Shown: positions 52,721 to 61,909 of the stretch, in pieces
Position numbering within the stretch: position 1 is the first letter of the stretch
How the letters are laid out: each line of letters begins with the position of its first letter
NCBI RefSeq assembly: GCF_022809095.1
Contig: NZ_JALAZE010000004.1
Coordinates: 1 to 64,000 of the forward strand
DNA: 64,000 nt
Direction of reading: 5' to 3'
Source: Bacillus kexueae
Lineage (GTDB): Bacteria; Bacillota; Bacilli; Bacillales; Aeribacillaceae
Notes under the pieces: model-generated
Database searches by the model: none
What the model was told of the DNA's origin: nothing
The model's input: only the letters and a program-made list of their open reading frames with translations
Position numbers and translations under genes: made by a program

Positions 52721-53965
52721 TTATAAACTTGGATAAAGAGGGAATTTCTCTGATAATGCGTTCACGCGTTGTTTCGCTTCTTCTAACTTCGCCTCATCTT
52801 CATGGTTTTTCAGCGCAAGAGAAATGATGGAAGCAATTTCGTCCATTTCTTCTTCACCGAAGCCGCGACTTGTAACTGCAGCTGTACCGATTCGAATACC
52901 GCTTGTAATGAATGGAGATTCTGGATCGTATGGGATCGTATTTTTGTTCACTGTGATACCAATTTCATCAAGGACGTGCTCCGCAACTTTCCCTGTAATG
53001 TTTAAATTACGCACATCAATTAAGATTAAGTGGTTATCCGTTCCACCTGAAACAAGGTTAAGCCCTTCTTCATTTAACTTTTGAGCCAATCGTTTCGCAT
53101 TGGCAATAATCTGTTTGGAGTATGTTTTGAATTCATCTTGTAGTGCTTCACCGAATGCAACCGCTTTTGCCGCAATAACGTGCATAAGAGGTCCCCCTTG
53201 AATACCAGGGAAGATGAATTTATCAATTTTCTTCGCGAACTCTTCTTTACATAAGATCATACCACCGCGAGGTCCACGTAACGTTTTATGTGTCGTTGTT
53301 GTCACAAAATGTGCGTAAGGCACTGGATTTTGGTGTAAGCCAGCAGCTACTAATCCTGCAATATGAGCCATATCAACCATTAAATATGCGCCCACTTCGT
53401 CGGCGATCTCACGGAATTTCTTGAAGTCAATTTCACGAGGATAAGCACTTGCCCCTGCAACGATTAACTTCGGTTGATGCTCAAGAGCTTTTTGACGAAC
53501 ATCTTCATAATTAATGAGGTGTGTCTCTTTGTCAACTCCGTATTCAACGAAGTTAAATTGAATTCCACTGAAGTTTACGGGGCTTCCGTGCGTTAAATGT
53601 CCACCGTGAGACAGATTCATCCCTAAAACCGTGTCGCCCGGCTCTAATACCGCATAATAAACCGCCATATTCGCTTGAGAACCGGAGTGAGGTTGTACGT
53701 TTACATGCTCTGCTCCAAACATTTCTTTTGCACGATCACGCGCAATGTTTTCTGCGACGTCCACGTATTCACAACCACCGTAGTAGCGACGTCCTGGATA
53801 TCCTTCTGCATACTTGTTCGTTAAAACTGAACCTTGTGCTTCCATGACCGCTTCACTTACAAAGTTCTCAGAAGCGATTAACTCGATTTTCGTACGCTGA
53901 CGCTTCAACTCATCTTGAATAGCTTCAAATACTTGTGGATCCTGTTTTTGGATATTGTTCATCAT
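52721..53965 (-). CDS. glyA: Serine hydroxymethyltransferase
   Basis: About 414 residues, PLP-dependent, interconverting serine and glycine with tetrahydrofolate. Motifs are [32 protein letters not shown], and [15 protein letters not shown] with the PLP Lys. Starts at 53965 and 53962 (two adjacent ATG) both follow GGGGGAA; the longer frame has no ribosome binding site. A perfect inverted repeat lies about 50 nt upstream. Confidence 0.97.
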   Translation of the reverse strand: MMNNIQKQDPQVFEAIQDELKRQRTKIELIASENFVSEAVMEAQGSVLTNKYAEGYPGRRYYGGCEYVDVAENIARDRAKEMFGAEHVNVQPHSGSQANMAVYYAVLEPGDTVLGMNLSHGGHLTHGSPVNFSGIQFNFVEYGVDKETHLINYEDVRQKALEHQPKLIVAGASAYPREIDFKKFREIADEVGAYLMVDMAHIAGLVAAGLHQNPVPYAHFVTTTTHKTLRGPRGGMILCKEEFAKKIDKFIFPGIQGGPLMHVIAAKAVAFGEALQDEFKTYSKQIIANAKRLAQKLNEEGLNLVSGGTDNHLILIDVRNLNITGKVAEHVLDEIGITVNKNTIPYDPESPFITSGIRIGTAAVTSRGFGEEEMDEIASIISLALKNHEDEAKLEEAKQRVNALSEKFPLYPSL

Positions 53966-54012
53966 CAATTTCCCCCTTCTTGAAAAATCCGTGCCCACAC
54001 GGCACCAAAAGC

Positions 54013-54041
54013 CTTACATAAGATGTGCATAATTATGTAAG
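54013..54041. promoter_or_regulatory. Perfect inverted repeat in the glyA leader
   Basis: CTTACATAA (54013-54021) and TTATGTAAG (54033-54041) flank 11 nt. It could be an operator for a dimeric regulator or an RNA hairpin; there is no T run. I do not recognise the motif. Confidence 0.4.
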
Positions 54042-54235
54042 TTTCTCCATCTCAACTACCTACTGAACTTACTTGAAATCCATTTTAGCATGATTTCCAC
54101 TTTCAAAAAACCTTAATTTTTATGATTAAACAACAAAAGAATGTTCGTTTTTTAACATTATTCCAGGAAAATAAAAGCAGTTATGAACCATTTATTCGCA
54201 TTAAACCAAATGTTACAACGAGAAGACAAATCCTC

Positions 54236-54811
54236 TTATCTACACGATTCAGCTTCACTCGTTTTTACATATTGTGCACGCGCGCCCCCGATAAGCTTCG
54301 GTCTCGTTGATGCTACGGTAACATGAGCATGTCCAACCGATTTTCTCGAACATCTCACAGGAACCGCAACATGCTTTAGGTGCATGCCAATGAACGTGTC
54401 GCCAATGTCAATTCCAAGGTCCGCCCTTATATGCTCAACGACAACTGGGTCTTTCATTCGATCATATGCATAGGAGGCCATCGAACCGCCCGCACGAGGG
54501 ACAGGTACAACCGACACTTCCTCTAGTTGATGTTTCAACGCCACTTCTCGTTCAATGACAAGTGCACGATTTAAATGTTCACAGCATTGAAACGCAAGGT
54601 GCGCACCTGTTCGTTCATGAAATTGAGCCAGCTCTTCATAAATCATTTCTGCTACTTCAATCGTACCGGCACTCCCTATTTTCTCTCCTATTACTTCACT
54701 CGTGCTACAACCAATAACAAGGATGTGACCAGGGCGTACCGATACTTGGTCAGCTAAATCACGAATGATTGTGGCAAGCTCTTCTCTCCACACCTGCACG
54801 TTCGTAGACAT
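54236..54811 (-). CDS. ywlG: YwlG-like protein (TIGR01440 family)
   Basis: A 191-residue soluble protein of the conserved TIGR01440/UPF0340 family, function unknown. Segments [35 protein letters not shown] and [16 protein letters not shown] are characteristic. It sits between glyA and rpiB, as in B. subtilis, with GGAGTGA before the ATG and an 11-nt gap after rpiB. The 270 nt between it and the glyA start hold only the inverted repeat at 54013. Confidence 0.9.
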   Translation of the reverse strand: MSTNVQVWREELATIIRDLADQVSVRPGHILVIGCSTSEVIGEKIGSAGTIEVAEMIYEELAQFHERTGAHLAFQCCEHLNRALVIEREVALKHQLEEVSVVPVPRAGGSMASYAYDRMKDPVVVEHIRADLGIDIGDTFIGMHLKHVAVPVRCSRKSVGHAHVTVASTRPKLIGGARAQYVKTSEAESCR

Positions 54812-54822
54812 CGGCTCACTCC

Positions 54823-55269
54823 TTACGCATGTTTATTTTCAATTTGGGCGATCTTTTTAACGCGTTGTTCGTGACGGCCACCTTCAAATTCTGTAGTCAG
54901 CCATACTTTTGCAATTTCACGCGCAAGACCTGGGCCAATAACACGCTCACCCATTGCTAGCATATTCGTATCGTTATGTTCTCTCGTTGCTTTTGCACTA
55001 AATAAATCGTGCACAAGAGCACAGCGAATGCCTTTAACTTTATTTGCAGCAATGCTCATGCCAATTCCTGTTCCACAAATTAAAATTCCACGATCGAATT
55101 CTCCGCTTGCTACACGCTCTGCAGCAGGAAGGGCATAGTCTGGGTAATCTACCGATGTTTCACATTCACAGCCGATATCTTCATATTCAATGTTCATTTC
55201 CTCTAATAAGTTGCCAATCTCTTTACGAATATTAATCCCACCGTGGTCGGAAGCTAAAATAACTTTCAT
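54823..55269 (-). CDS. rpiB: Ribose-5-phosphate isomerase B
   Basis: A 148-residue RpiB/LacAB-family isomerase. It starts [18 protein letters not shown], and the catalytic Cys lies in [17 protein letters not shown]. The region [18 protein letters not shown] carries the phosphate site. It corresponds to YwlF. AAAGGAGG precedes the ATG. Confidence 0.94.
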   Translation of the reverse strand: MKVILASDHGGINIRKEIGNLLEEMNIEYEDIGCECETSVDYPDYALPAAERVASGEFDRGILICGTGIGMSIAANKVKGIRCALVHDLFSAKATREHNDTNMLAMGERVIGPGLAREIAKVWLTTEFEGGRHEQRVKKIAQIENKHA

Positions 55270-55289
55270 AATGAAGAATCCTCCTTTTA

Positions 55290-56579
55290 TTAATACGTGA
55301 ATCGCTCGATTGTTTTCTTAAGCTGTTCAGCCCGAACGAGTAAATTTTTCGTTAATCCGTTAATGTTTTCAATATTATGTGTTTGATCTTGAATGGCTCT
55401 CGTCACTTCTTGAGCCCCCGCAGATGTTTCTTCCGCAATCGCAGCTACTTCCTCTGATTGAGCCCCCGTTTGCTGAATACTTTCCATCTGTTGCTTTACA
55501 AGCGCCGTAATTTGCGTTACCGCCTCAGCAACTTGAAGTATAGTTTGCCCCATTGCCTCAAGTTTTTCTTTCGTTTCTTCTCCTTTTTTCACTTCTGTTC
55601 GTGCCACGTTCACTTGATCACTAATTTGAATAACCACTTCATTGACTTCACGCTGAATATTTTGAATCAAGTCGGAGATTCCTTGAACTGCTTTTGCACT
55701 TTCATCAGCAAGCTTACGAACCTCTTGCGCAACAACCGCAAACCCTTTGCCATGCTCTCCAGCTCGCGCCGCTTCAATCGAAGCGTTTAACGCTAATAAG
55801 TTGGTTTGGTCCGCCATATCTCCAACAAGTGAAACAATGGATTCAACTTCTTTTGCATTCATCTCTAACCGTTGCACAAGCTGAATAGATGCTTCATTTT
55901 TCTCTGCTAAATGATGAATGCCGTTAATTAAAGAGTGGAATACTTTCGTACTTTGGTCAAGTGATTGAACCATTTCATTCGATAAGACTTCTGATTTTTT
56001 CGCTTTCGTTTCGACCTCATGTGCTAATTTAACGGCATCTTCTAGAGATGTTGCCGTCTCTTGAATAGACATCGCAGTTTGATCGGAACCGCGCGAGATT
56101 TCCTCAATCGTATAGGAGATGTTTTTCGCTTTTTGTTCCGTTTCTTCAGTAGCCAAATGAATATGTTGAACTTGTTCGTTTGTCTCTTCAAAGTTTTGGT
56201 CGATTTTTCGAACCATATCTCGTAAATTCGCAAGCATGTGATTAAATGCCACACCGAGCGCTTGAATTTCATCATCCCGAGCATTTACCGGTACGTCGTC
56301 TTGAATATCTCCTTCTGCTGCTTTACGCGCCGATTTTTCAAGCCTTTGAAGCGGGCTCGTAATAAACCCCGCTGCAAAATACGCTAAAATACCTGACCAC
56401 ATAATCCCTAATGAAAGCGTAATGATGGTAAAGGCAACTTCAGAAATAGATTGTGCGATAAAATCATATACTATGTAAATAAAAAACGCGCTCGTCGAAT
56501 ACGTAATAAGGGCTAAAATCGTCGTAAATAAGACGAGCTTCTTTCGCAGTCCAAACCGGTATTTTCTTTGGGTGCTCAA
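55290..56579 (-). CDS. Methyl-accepting chemotaxis protein without extracellular sensor
   Basis: A 429-residue protein. Two membrane helices (about 12-34 and 38-62) are joined by only a few residues, so no outside ligand domain exists. A HAMP domain (about 62-115) and a long MA domain follow, with the tip [38 protein letters not shown]. It may sense membrane state or signal from a partner. A TTG start with GGAGGAAG upstream is used. It stands in the ywlF-ywlE interval. Confidence 0.9.
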   Translation of the reverse strand: MSTQRKYRFGLRKKLVLFTTILALITYSTSAFFIYIVYDFIAQSISEVAFTIITLSLGIMWSGILAYFAAGFITSPLQRLEKSARKAAEGDIQDDVPVNARDDEIQALGVAFNHMLANLRDMVRKIDQNFEETNEQVQHIHLATEETEQKAKNISYTIEEISRGSDQTAMSIQETATSLEDAVKLAHEVETKAKKSEVLSNEMVQSLDQSTKVFHSLINGIHHLAEKNEASIQLVQRLEMNAKEVESIVSLVGDMADQTNLLALNASIEAARAGEHGKGFAVVAQEVRKLADESAKAVQGISDLIQNIQREVNEVVIQISDQVNVARTEVKKGEETKEKLEAMGQTILQVAEAVTQITALVKQQMESIQQTGAQSEEVAAIAEETSAGAQEVTRAIQDQTHNIENINGLTKNLLVRAEQLKKTIERFTY

Positions 56580-56600
56580 CGCTACTTCCTCCTCTTTTTC

Positions 56601-57038
56601 TTACTGAAGTTTTTCGATTAGCTTGTCTATCTTTTGCGTTAATTCCTCTCGAGTATGACGATACATTTCAACAGAGCCTCCAAACGGATCCATCACATCT
56701 ATTCCTTCATCGTTCACAAATTCAGACAATGTGAAAGTTTTCTGAGCCGCTTGTTGAAATTGGGCACAGACAAGATGCTTATGACTTTCGGTCATCGTTA
56801 AAATATACGTTGCCCACGAAACGAGATCCTCCGTTAAAGAAGAAGCTGAATGCTCAATATGAATCCCTTTCTCTTTTAACACTTCGGTTGTATTTACTGA
56901 CGCGCTACTCCCGTCAGCTGCAAATACACCCGCTGAACGTACACTCACCTCATCTCCCATTTTATGACGCAACAAAGCCTCTGCCATCGGGCTTCGGCAC
57001 GTATTACCTGTACAGACAAATAATATTCTCTTCTCCAA
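56601..57038 (-). CDS. ywlE: Protein-arginine phosphatase YwlE
   Basis: A 145-residue low-molecular-weight phosphatase. The P-loop FVCTGNTCRSP holds the nucleophile Cys9. The Thr in GNT corresponds to the residue that gives B. subtilis YwlE its phospho-arginine specificity (Ile in tyrosine phosphatases). The general-acid Asp is in DVMDPFGGSVEMY. It would reverse McsB arginine marks. The TTG at 57038 follows AGGAGGGGG; 30 earlier open codons are not supported. Confidence 0.92.
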   Translation of the reverse strand: MEKRILFVCTGNTCRSPMAEALLRHKMGDEVSVRSAGVFAADGSSASVNTTEVLKEKGIHIEHSASSLTEDLVSWATYILTMTESHKHLVCAQFQQAAQKTFTLSEFVNDEGIDVMDPFGGSVEMYRHTREELTQKIDKLIEKLQ

Positions 57039-57154
57039 CGTGCCCCCTCCTATCTTCAAAATGATTCTCTTCCTATTATTATACTCGAAACTATTCTGAC
57101 AACGTAACGACAAACACGATACGTTCAAGAAATTGCCCCAAACGATAAGAAAAG

Positions 57155-57245
57155 CTCAAGTCCCTAGGCGAAGGGCGCTGGAGGACCTGCGAGGATTCTT
57201 CCCAGCAGGGCCGAAGCGACCCGAGCTGATGGCGCTTGGAGCTAG
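57155..57245. repeat. Possible dispersed intergenic element
   Basis: A GC-rich stretch (AAGCTCAAGTCCCTAGGCG near the left end, GGCGCTTGGAGCTAGACA on the right) in the 300-nt gap between ywlE and mntP. Its ends are partly inverted copies. I recall similar GGCGCTTGGAGCTAGACA sequences scattered in many Bacillaceae genomes, but cannot verify this. No second copy is in this window. The rest of the gap has no gene. Confidence 0.45.
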
Positions 57246-57313
57246 ACACCAAAAAAACGGTAAAGAGAATACTTTAACACTTTATTGAACTTAAACCTTC
57301 TGTAACGATTAAA

Positions 57314-57342
57314 AAGCAGATGAAGGGCGGCTTCATCTGCTT
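57314..57342 (-). terminator. Terminator of mntP
   Basis: AAGCAGATGAAG (57314-57325) and CTTCATCTGCTT (57331-57342) form a 12-bp stem; TTTTTAA follows on the minus strand. Confidence 0.92.
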
Positions 57343-57347
57343 CTATT

Positions 57348-57893
57348 TTAAAGTGGTAAAAGTAGCTTTATGCCAAACGCAAGTAGAATACATCCCCCTA
57401 ACGCCTCACTATAAGATCCCATCCACGAATGCACATGTTTACCGACTAATAAACCGGCCCATGTCAAAATCATGCTCATAAGCCCAAATACCATAATGGT
57501 TAATAACATTTGAGCACCATATATTCCTAAGCTTAAACCGACCGAAAAACTGTCTAAGCTTACACTTAAAGAGAAAAGAATTAACCCAAAACCAATCGGC
57601 GTAATAAGGGGGGCATCCTCTTTACGAAAGGAAGCCAAAATCATTTGAAAACCTAAAAGCATGAGAAGACTCCCACCTGCATACGTTGCCAAAAAACCGA
57701 GCTGATCGGTCATTAACCGTCCAATCGTCATTCCGGCAAGCGGCATCATCATATGAAACAAGCCGATGGTGATACCAATATAAAAAATTTGACGCCACCT
57801 TAAACGAATAAGCCCCATTCCAAGGCCAACTGAAAAAGCATCCATTCCTAAAGCTGCTGCCATAACAAATAACGTCATAATTTCATCAAACAT
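57348..57893 (-). CDS. mntP: Manganese efflux pump MntP
   Basis: A 181-residue protein with six helices in two homologous halves. [16 protein letters not shown] and [17 protein letters not shown] hold the paired acidic residues of the metal path. It corresponds to YwlD and exports excess Mn2+. The ATG lies 7 nt after AAGGGGG, and that ribosome binding site is the 3' arm of the upstream terminator hairpin, so translation may be masked in the folded RNA. Confidence 0.93.
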   Translation of the reverse strand: MFDEIMTLFVMAAALGMDAFSVGLGMGLIRLRWRQIFYIGITIGLFHMMMPLAGMTIGRLMTDQLGFLATYAGGSLLMLLGFQMILASFRKEDAPLITPIGFGLILFSLSVSLDSFSVGLSLGIYGAQMLLTIMVFGLMSMILTWAGLLVGKHVHSWMGSYSEALGGCILLAFGIKLLLPL

Positions 57894-57900
57894 AAAAAAA

Positions 57901-57944
57901 CCCCCTTGGACACGCCTACTTCAACGTATGCGTATCAAAGGGAG
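57901..57944 (-). terminator. ywlC terminator that contains the mntP ribosome binding site
   Basis: On the minus strand CTCCCTTTGATACGC (57944-57930) pairs with GGCGTGTCCAAGGGGG (57916-57901) over about 12 bp, and TTTTTTT runs directly into the mntP ATG. The last arm includes AAGGGGG, the mntP Shine-Dalgarno. Confidence 0.8.
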
Positions 57945-57955
57945 ATTATGACGAG

Positions 57956-58987
57956 CTATTCTTTTATTACACGATGTCCGGCGGCTTTCAATAAGCGATT
58001 CATAATGGCTTGACCAACTCCAGCATTCGGGAAGGATTCACTGACTAAAACATCAAGTGATTGTTCATTAAACGAACGAAGCGCATCATACAAATGAGTC
58101 GCAACCGTTTTTAAATCTTTCCGATTCCCGCATACGATAACATGGTCAGCTTCATAGAAAGACTGGTTTTCCTCTGTCGTTAATACACCGACACGCTTAC
58201 CTTCAAGTCTAAATTGCTCAATGACTTTCTGCATAAATTCAGGACTTCCATCAACAATGGACAACGGAGCGTCTGGGGCATAATGTGTGTATTTCATTCC
58301 GGGTGATTTCGGCTTTTCCTTTTCATCTACGAGATTAGGATCGACTAATACCGTCCCGACCATCTCTTCTAGTTCCTCTTTCGAAATGCCACCTGGACGT
58401 AAAATCATCGGAGTATCTCCTGTACAATCAAGCACAGTGGACTCAACTCCGACACCGGTCATTCCACCATCCACAATTCCTGCGATTCGCCCATTCAAAT
58501 CTTCCATTACATGTTTCGCCAACGTCGGACTCGGTTTACCAGATAGATTAGCACTTGGAGCCGCAATTGGTAATTGAGCTTTTTGGATTAGCGATAAGGC
58601 AACTGGATGATTCGGCATCCGCACAGCTACTGTTTGCAGTCCAGCTGTGACGATTGTGGATAACCCTTCTCTTTTCGGAAGAATAAAGGTTAACGGCCCT
58701 GGCCAAAAAGCATCCATTAACTTTTCAACATATTCTGGGATCTCACTTACGATAACCTGCAACTGATTTTTTTCAGCAATGTGGACAATTAGTGGATTAT
58801 CACTCGGACGCCCTTTTGCCTCATAAATTTTTCGGACAGCTTCATCACTTGTGGCATCCGCTCCCAAACCATAAACCGTCTCAGTAGGGAAAGCAACAAC
58901 TTGTCCATCTTTCAACAAGCGCGCCGCTTCTTCAATCGAACCCACTTGATTATCCACATTATCCACAACCCAATAGTTCGTTTTCAT
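57956..58987 (-). CDS. ywlC: L-threonylcarbamoyladenylate synthase (Sua5 type)
   Basis: A 343-residue enzyme for the t6A tRNA modification. The YrdC domain (about 10-200) has GQVVAFPTETVYGLGADATS and KRKGRPSDNPLIVH-type residues (AKGRPSDNPLIVHI). A C-terminal Sua5 domain follows (about 225-343), starting after the PGMKYTHYAP linker. The ATG at 58987 lies after AAAAGGAG; eight earlier codons are unsupported. The 5' part encodes two adjacent perfect DnaA boxes. Confidence 0.94.
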   Translation of the reverse strand: MKTNYWVVDNVDNQVGSIEEAARLLKDGQVVAFPTETVYGLGADATSDEAVRKIYEAKGRPSDNPLIVHIAEKNQLQVIVSEIPEYVEKLMDAFWPGPLTFILPKREGLSTIVTAGLQTVAVRMPNHPVALSLIQKAQLPIAAPSANLSGKPSPTLAKHVMEDLNGRIAGIVDGGMTGVGVESTVLDCTGDTPMILRPGGISKEELEEMVGTVLVDPNLVDEKEKPKSPGMKYTHYAPDAPLSIVDGSPEFMQKVIEQFRLEGKRVGVLTTEENQSFYEADHVIVCGNRKDLKTVATHLYDALRSFNEQSLDVLVSESFPNAGVGQAIMNRLLKAAGHRVIKE

Positions 58988-59644
58988 GGTGTGTCTACTC
59001 CTTTTATTCACAACCTATATTTTTATCTAAAGGTTGAAAAACTATCGATATTTTAGTGGTTTTCAACAAAATAAACAGGTTTTTCCACAATCTGTGGATA
59101 AAACCTGTCTCGAAAGTGGATAACTCTGTGGATTATGTTCCGTTATCCACTAGCTCTTCTTTTATTTTACCATAATTATTGTTGATGTTTTGTGAATCGC
59201 TTGCTTTACATGCTCATTTTGTCGAATATGTTCAGGGACTTTATCCACATGCATCGCTTGAAACCCTGTAATCGTTAAAAAATCAAGCGAAGCCCCTTCA
59301 TTTGTTACTAGATAAACGTTCTGAAGCGCTTCCTTTTCAGCTACGACATCTACACTTTCCAGTAAGGTCATTAAGTGCGCTTTTTGGATTTCTTTTGACG
59401 CAACAAACGACCTCAGCAATCCGTCGCCGTTAATCTTCTCAATTCCGATACATCCAACAATTGAACTGTCTCTCTCTAAAAGCATAAACTGCTGAATGGA
59501 TGCTTCAATCCCATTTGTGGATAACCCTGCTTGTCCAACAAATTCTTTTACATTATCTATATCCGATTTTGTTGCTAATCTTAATGAATAGAACATTCCG
59601 ATTCCCTCCACACACATTTTCTATTACCCAATGTATGTGGAAAA
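58655..59644. promoter_or_regulatory. DnaA-box cluster in and beside ywlC
   Basis: Perfect TTATCCACA boxes lie at 58655-58663 (-), 58950-58958 (+), 58959-58967 (+), 59093-59101 (-), 59241-59249 (+) and 59516-59524 (-). One-mismatch boxes lie at 58780-58788, 59081-59089, 59115-59123, 59127-59135, 59143-59151 and 59636-59644. The densest part is the ywlC-ywlB gap. B. subtilis has an oriC-distal DnaA-binding cluster at ywlC, as I recall from published ChIP work, so this is probably its counterpart. Confidence 0.88.
59162..59596 (-). CDS. ywlB: YwlB-like GNAT-family protein
   Basis: A 144-residue protein with an N-acetyltransferase-like fold: the start YSLRLATKSDIDNVKEFVGQAG, the core strand SSIVGCIGIEKINGDGLLRSFVASKEIQ and the late TNEGASLDFLTITGFQAM. 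The acetyl-CoA loop is weak. The substrate is unknown. The ATG at 59596 lies 6 nt after GGAGGGA. The coding region carries two perfect DnaA boxes. Confidence 0.85.
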   Translation of the reverse strand: MFYSLRLATKSDIDNVKEFVGQAGLSTNGIEASIQQFMLLERDSSIVGCIGIEKINGDGLLRSFVASKEIQKAHLMTLLESVDVVAEKEALQNVYLVTNEGASLDFLTITGFQAMHVDKVPEHIRQNEHVKQAIHKTSTIIMVK

Positions 59645-59662
59645 AAACGCATTATGCACAAT

Positions 59663-60328
59663 TTACGAGAATAAGGAAGTAAACCACTCGACTAGAAAAA
59701 ATTTCACTTCTACTTCTTCTTTCTCATCTTCTTCATTGGATACAAGTTCCGTCAGCACTTTCTCTTCTTCCTCATTATTTTGTTCGTCCGCTGTTACCCC
59801 TTCTTGTAACTCACTTACATCTACAGCCTCACTATTCGAAAAATCTAAGAAACAAAGGGGCGGGAACAATACGCACCACCAATTTGCTCCATTTCCTTCT
59901 CCTAACGTGACAAGAATCGCTTCATAATTTCCAGCAGGATACAAATATTGACCATACAACTTTGTCGGGAATTCCACTTGATTGAACTCAACAGTAAACG
60001 GCTGCTCTTGATTTTGTTCAAGTAAAACTCTCTCCACAATTGCTTCTATATCAGGAAGTCGCTTTTTAATGAGACTTCTCGCTTCTTCAACTGAGGTTAG
60101 AGAAGCCACCCACTCATTCACTTCTTTATTAATTTCATCTCGAATTAACTGCTTCACTTTTTGATCTTTCTCTTGATCACTATTAGCTAAAATTCGAAGG
60201 CGGATGGCCTCATCCGGAATGACAACTGTTCCATTTGCTGCGACAGTCGGTGTTTGATACGCAGAAAGTAAGCCACCTGCTATTAATAAATATAAATAGA
60301 TTAATACCATTGCTTGTTTTTTCATCAT
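59663..60328 (-). CDS. spoIIR: Stage II sporulation protein R
   Basis: A 221-residue forespore signalling protein that triggers SpoIIGA processing of pro-SigE. It has an N-terminal signal (about 8-30), then IRLRILANSDQEKDQKVKQLIRDEIN, then FPTKLYGQYLYPAGNYEAILVTLGEGNGANWWCVLFPPLCFLD, the family hallmark. The tail is acidic. A SigF-type promoter lies 21-50 nt upstream, as expected. Confidence 0.95.
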   Translation of the reverse strand: MMKKQAMVLIYLYLLIAGGLLSAYQTPTVAANGTVVIPDEAIRLRILANSDQEKDQKVKQLIRDEINKEVNEWVASLTSVEEARSLIKKRLPDIEAIVERVLLEQNQEQPFTVEFNQVEFPTKLYGQYLYPAGNYEAILVTLGEGNGANWWCVLFPPLCFLDFSNSEAVDVSELQEGVTADEQNNEEEEKVLTELVSNEEDEKEEVEVKFFLVEWFTSLFS

Positions 60329-60348
60329 TCCCCTCTCCCTTCAGTTGT

Positions 60349-60378
60349 CATTATGGGCAGCGGGGAAAAATCTTAAAC
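60349..60378 (-). promoter_or_regulatory. Candidate SigF promoter of spoIIR
   Basis: On the minus strand GTTTA (60378-60374), a 15-nt spacer and GCCCATAATG (60358-60349) match the SigF consensus with one mismatch per element, the same spacing as the spoIIQ candidate. Confidence 0.45.
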
Positions 60379-60473
60379 ATTAAAAATCATAAAAATTGAT
60401 TACTAGACTTTGTAATTGCTATCAAACTAGGGAAGATAGTAAGGGGACTGAAAATACGATTGGGGAAGACTTT

Positions 60474-61000
60474 TATGCGGGGTTCTTCTTCTCTATGCGC
60501 GCGGGCTGCTCTTCTATGCGCCGGTTCACTACCTTTATGCGCACGAGTAGCCTCTTCCCTATGCGCGCAATCCTTTCTCCTATGCGCCAGTTCCTCCCCT
60601 TTATGCGCGCAATCTCCTCTCCTATGCGCCAGTTCCTCTCCTTTATGCGCGCGAGCCTCTTCCCTTTGCGCGCGGGACTCTCCCCTATGCGCCAGTTCCT
60701 CCCCTTTATGCGCGCGGGCTGCTCTTCTATGCGCCGGTTCACTACCTTTATGCGCGCAATCTCCTCTCCTATGCGCCAGTTCCTCCCCTTTATGCGCGCG
60801 GGCTTCTCTTCTATGCGCCGATTCACTACCTTTATGCGCGCGAGCCTCTTCCCTATGCGCCAGTTCGCTCCCTCTATGCGCGCGAGCCTCTTCCCTATGC
60901 GCGCAATCTCCTCTCCTATGCGCCAGTTCCTCTCTTCTATGCGCGCAATCTCCCATCCTATGCGCGCGTTCTACTCTTCTTTGCGTGGACTCCCCAATTA
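60474..61000 (+). repeat. 21-bp tandem array F (TATGCGC family)
   Basis: About 25 units. TATG starts at 60474, 60494, 60515, 60536 and 60560 (a 24-bp unit), then every 21 bp to 60959, with a final TTTG at 60980. Many units alternate between TATGCGCG and TATGCGCC cores, giving a 42-bp higher-order repeat (for example GCGCCAGTTCCTCCCCTT next to GCGCGCAATCTCCTCTCC). It lies between the spoIIR promoter and the prmC terminator. Open frames on both strands are long but have no ribosome binding site. Confidence 0.95.
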
Positions 61001-61001
61001 G

Positions 61002-61037
61002 AAAAAGCAGATGAGACATGTGCTCAATCTGCTTTTT
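61002..61037 (-). terminator. Terminator of prfA-prmC
   Basis: AAAAAGCAGAT (61002-61012) and ATCTGCTTTTT (61027-61037) form an 11-bp stem with its own T tract. It sits at the right edge of array F. Confidence 0.9.
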
Positions 61038-61045
61038 CGTTTCTG

Positions 61046-61906
61046 TTAAGCGGAAATGGTCGCAAATACCATTCGATCTTTCCCGTTTATATCTAATACT
61101 ACTTCTACATCGGCATGGGGCAGAGCGTTCTGCAATAAAGAAGCGACCGCTTCTCCTTGGCCGACACCGACTTCAAATCCGATTATGGCGGTACTCTCGA
61201 TGACGTGTGGAATCTCTTCTGATAATCGGCGGTAAAAGTCGAGGCCATCTTCTCCCCCTGCTAACGCTCGTAGTGGTTCGTAGTCTTTCACGACTGTTGA
61301 TAACGTCTCCACTTCTTGGTTCGGAATATATGGAGGGTTGGAAACAACGATGTGCACTTTTTCCTTTCGTTCAATGAGTGGGGAAAGCAAGTCCCCGTGC
61401 ATAAACCGAACGGAGGCGTTTAAATCATTCGCATTCTTTTCCGCAACGTCAATTGATTCTTTCGCAATGTCCACTGCACTCACGTTCATTCGACTATTTT
61501 CAAGCGCTAATGTAATTGCAATCGCTCCACTTCCTGTCCCGACATCTACAACTTGAATTTGCTCTTCCGAAACAAATAGTTTCTTTGTTCTTTCTAAAAT
61601 CCCCCATACAAGCTCTTCCGTCTCCGGTCGAGGAATTAATACTTCTTCATTCACAATAAATGGGCGACCGTAAAAGTGTTCTTGCCCGACAATGTATTGG
61701 ACAGGTACTCCTTCAGCATGCTTTTTCACATTTTCTCTGAAGGCTTCCCATACATGTTCTTCTAAGTCCGTACGCATTTCAGCTAATAATTGCGCGCGTG
61801 ACCAATTTAAATGATGGCACAATAAAATTTCCGCTACCTTTTCTTCTCTTCCCGCTTCTTGTAAAAAAGAAGAAGCCCATTTAAGGGCTTCAAAAACTTT
61901 CATCAT
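61046..61906 (-). CDS. prmC: Release factor glutamine methyltransferase PrmC
   Basis: A 286-residue SAM-dependent enzyme that methylates the GGQ glutamine of release factors. It has an N-terminal helical domain (1-75), the SAM motif VVDVGTGSGAIAITLA and the catalytic VVSNPPYIPN. Its ATG is 3 nt after the prfA stop, so it is coupled to its substrate gene. Confidence 0.95.
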   Translation of the reverse strand: MMKVFEALKWASSFLQEAGREEKVAEILLCHHLNWSRAQLLAEMRTDLEEHVWEAFRENVKKHAEGVPVQYIVGQEHFYGRPFIVNEEVLIPRPETEELVWGILERTKKLFVSEEQIQVVDVGTGSGAIAITLALENSRMNVSAVDIAKESIDVAEKNANDLNASVRFMHGDLLSPLIERKEKVHIVVSNPPYIPNQEVETLSTVVKDYEPLRALAGGEDGLDFYRRLSEEIPHVIESTAIIGFEVGVGQGEAVASLLQNALPHADVEVVLDINGKDRMVFATISA

Positions 61907-61909
61907 CCA

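Noticed and set aside
53966-54235. Glycine riboswitch or T-box ahead of glyA
   Set aside because: No tandem glycine-aptamer pattern and no T-box sequence (TGGNACCGCG) were found. Only the inverted repeat is present.
57893-57955. yybP-ykoY manganese riboswitch upstream of mntP
   Set aside because: The 62-nt gap is filled by the ywlC terminator hairpin, and I do not see the conserved riboswitch loops.
60387-61019. Plus- and minus-strand ORFs of about 117-210 codons across array F (for example AHRREELAHRRGDCAHKG)
   Set aside because: Repeat-driven open frames on both strands, with a 24-bp unit and no ribosome binding site. They cross the prmC terminator.
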